DNA of 13,935 bases from an uncultured Bacteroidales bacterium. Its GTDB lineage: Bacteria; Bacteroidota; Bacteroidia; Bacteroidales; UBA932. The DNA is taken from NCBI GenBank assembly GCA_937901105.1, contig CALCHD010000050.1, positions 1 to 13,935 of the forward strand, given 5' to 3'. This document shows, piece after piece, positions 13,860-13,935 of the stretch. The notes below the pieces were generated by a model. That model did not search any database, was not told where the DNA came from, and saw only the letters and a program-made list of their open reading frames with translations. The position numbers were made by a program, and so were the translations under genes. How positions within the stretch are numbered: position 1 is the stretch's first letter; the number at the start of each line of letters is the position of its first letter.

Positions 13860-13935
13860 ATGAATATTCTTGTTACAGGTGCAAATGGCCAGCTTGGCAA
13901 TGAAATGAGGCTGACAGCCGCAGGGAGCCTTCATA
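13860..13935 (+). CDS. rfbD: dTDP-4-dehydrorhamnose reductase, N-terminal 25 residues (cut by window edge)
   Basis: The ATG at 13860 opens a frame reading MNILVTGANGQLGNEMR. The beta-strand plus GxxGxxG NAD(P)-binding turn (GANGQLG) is the classic RmlD beginning. RmlD makes the last step of dTDP-L-rhamnose synthesis. Its position 3 nt after rfbC fits the common rfbC-rfbD order. Only 76 bases are visible, so the call rests on the motif and the neighbour. Confidence 0.85.
   Translation, partial: MNILVTGANGQLGNEMRLTAAGSLH

Overview
The window looks like chromosomal DNA from a member of the Bacteroidales (phylum Bacteroidota). Three things suggest this. Nearly every transcription unit is preceded by a TAnnTTTG-type -7 element, usually extended to TTTGCA. 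Shine-Dalgarno sequences are mostly absent. The protein families are typical of the group: DUF5020-type barrel, DUF2147, fimbrillin-like lipoprotein with an Ig-like domain, and 7TM-HD phosphohydrolase. I cannot name a genus. No tRNA, rRNA, insertion sequence, phage gene or CRISPR array was seen.

Layout. (1) 1-2068, minus strand: a compact operon of a 42-residue one-helix membrane protein, a 12-helix MFS transporter whose start lies inside the end of the small gene, and a metallo-beta-lactamase-fold hydrolase that starts 1 nt after the transporter stop and runs off the left edge. A pair of 27-bp palindromic repeats is inserted in frame in the hydrolase gene. (2) 2166-2990, minus strand: a secreted esterase. 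(3) 3031-5110, plus strand: a 7TM-HD (PgpH-type) cyclic-dinucleotide phosphodiesterase gene. It is broken near 4700-4755, where the frame changes and the conserved HHG metal-ligand segment is missing. (4) 5134-5607, minus strand: a PaaI-type hotdog thioesterase. (5) 5744-6202, plus strand: a secreted DUF2147 protein with its own hairpin terminator.

(6) 6311-10768, plus strand: a three-gene transcription unit with a promoter in front and a strong 17-bp hairpin terminator behind. It encodes a lipoprotein serine hydrolase of the beta-lactamase/PBP4 type, a DUF5020-like outer-membrane barrel, and a 723-residue protein with an EF-hand loop, a Cys-rich motif and C-terminal membrane segments. This is the best candidate in the window for an uncharacterised system, acting across outer membrane, periplasm and inner membrane. 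(7) 10964-13192: a large lipoprotein with fimbrillin-like and Ig-like regions. (8) 13284 to the right edge: rfbC and the first codons of rfbD, genes of dTDP-L-rhamnose synthesis, probably the start of a surface-polysaccharide cluster.

Most genes look intact. The exceptions are the broken 7TM-HD gene and the repeat-bearing hydrolase. Both anomalies could be genuine or, for the 7TM-HD gene, an assembly error. All functions are inferred from sequence motifs read by eye; no database search was run.
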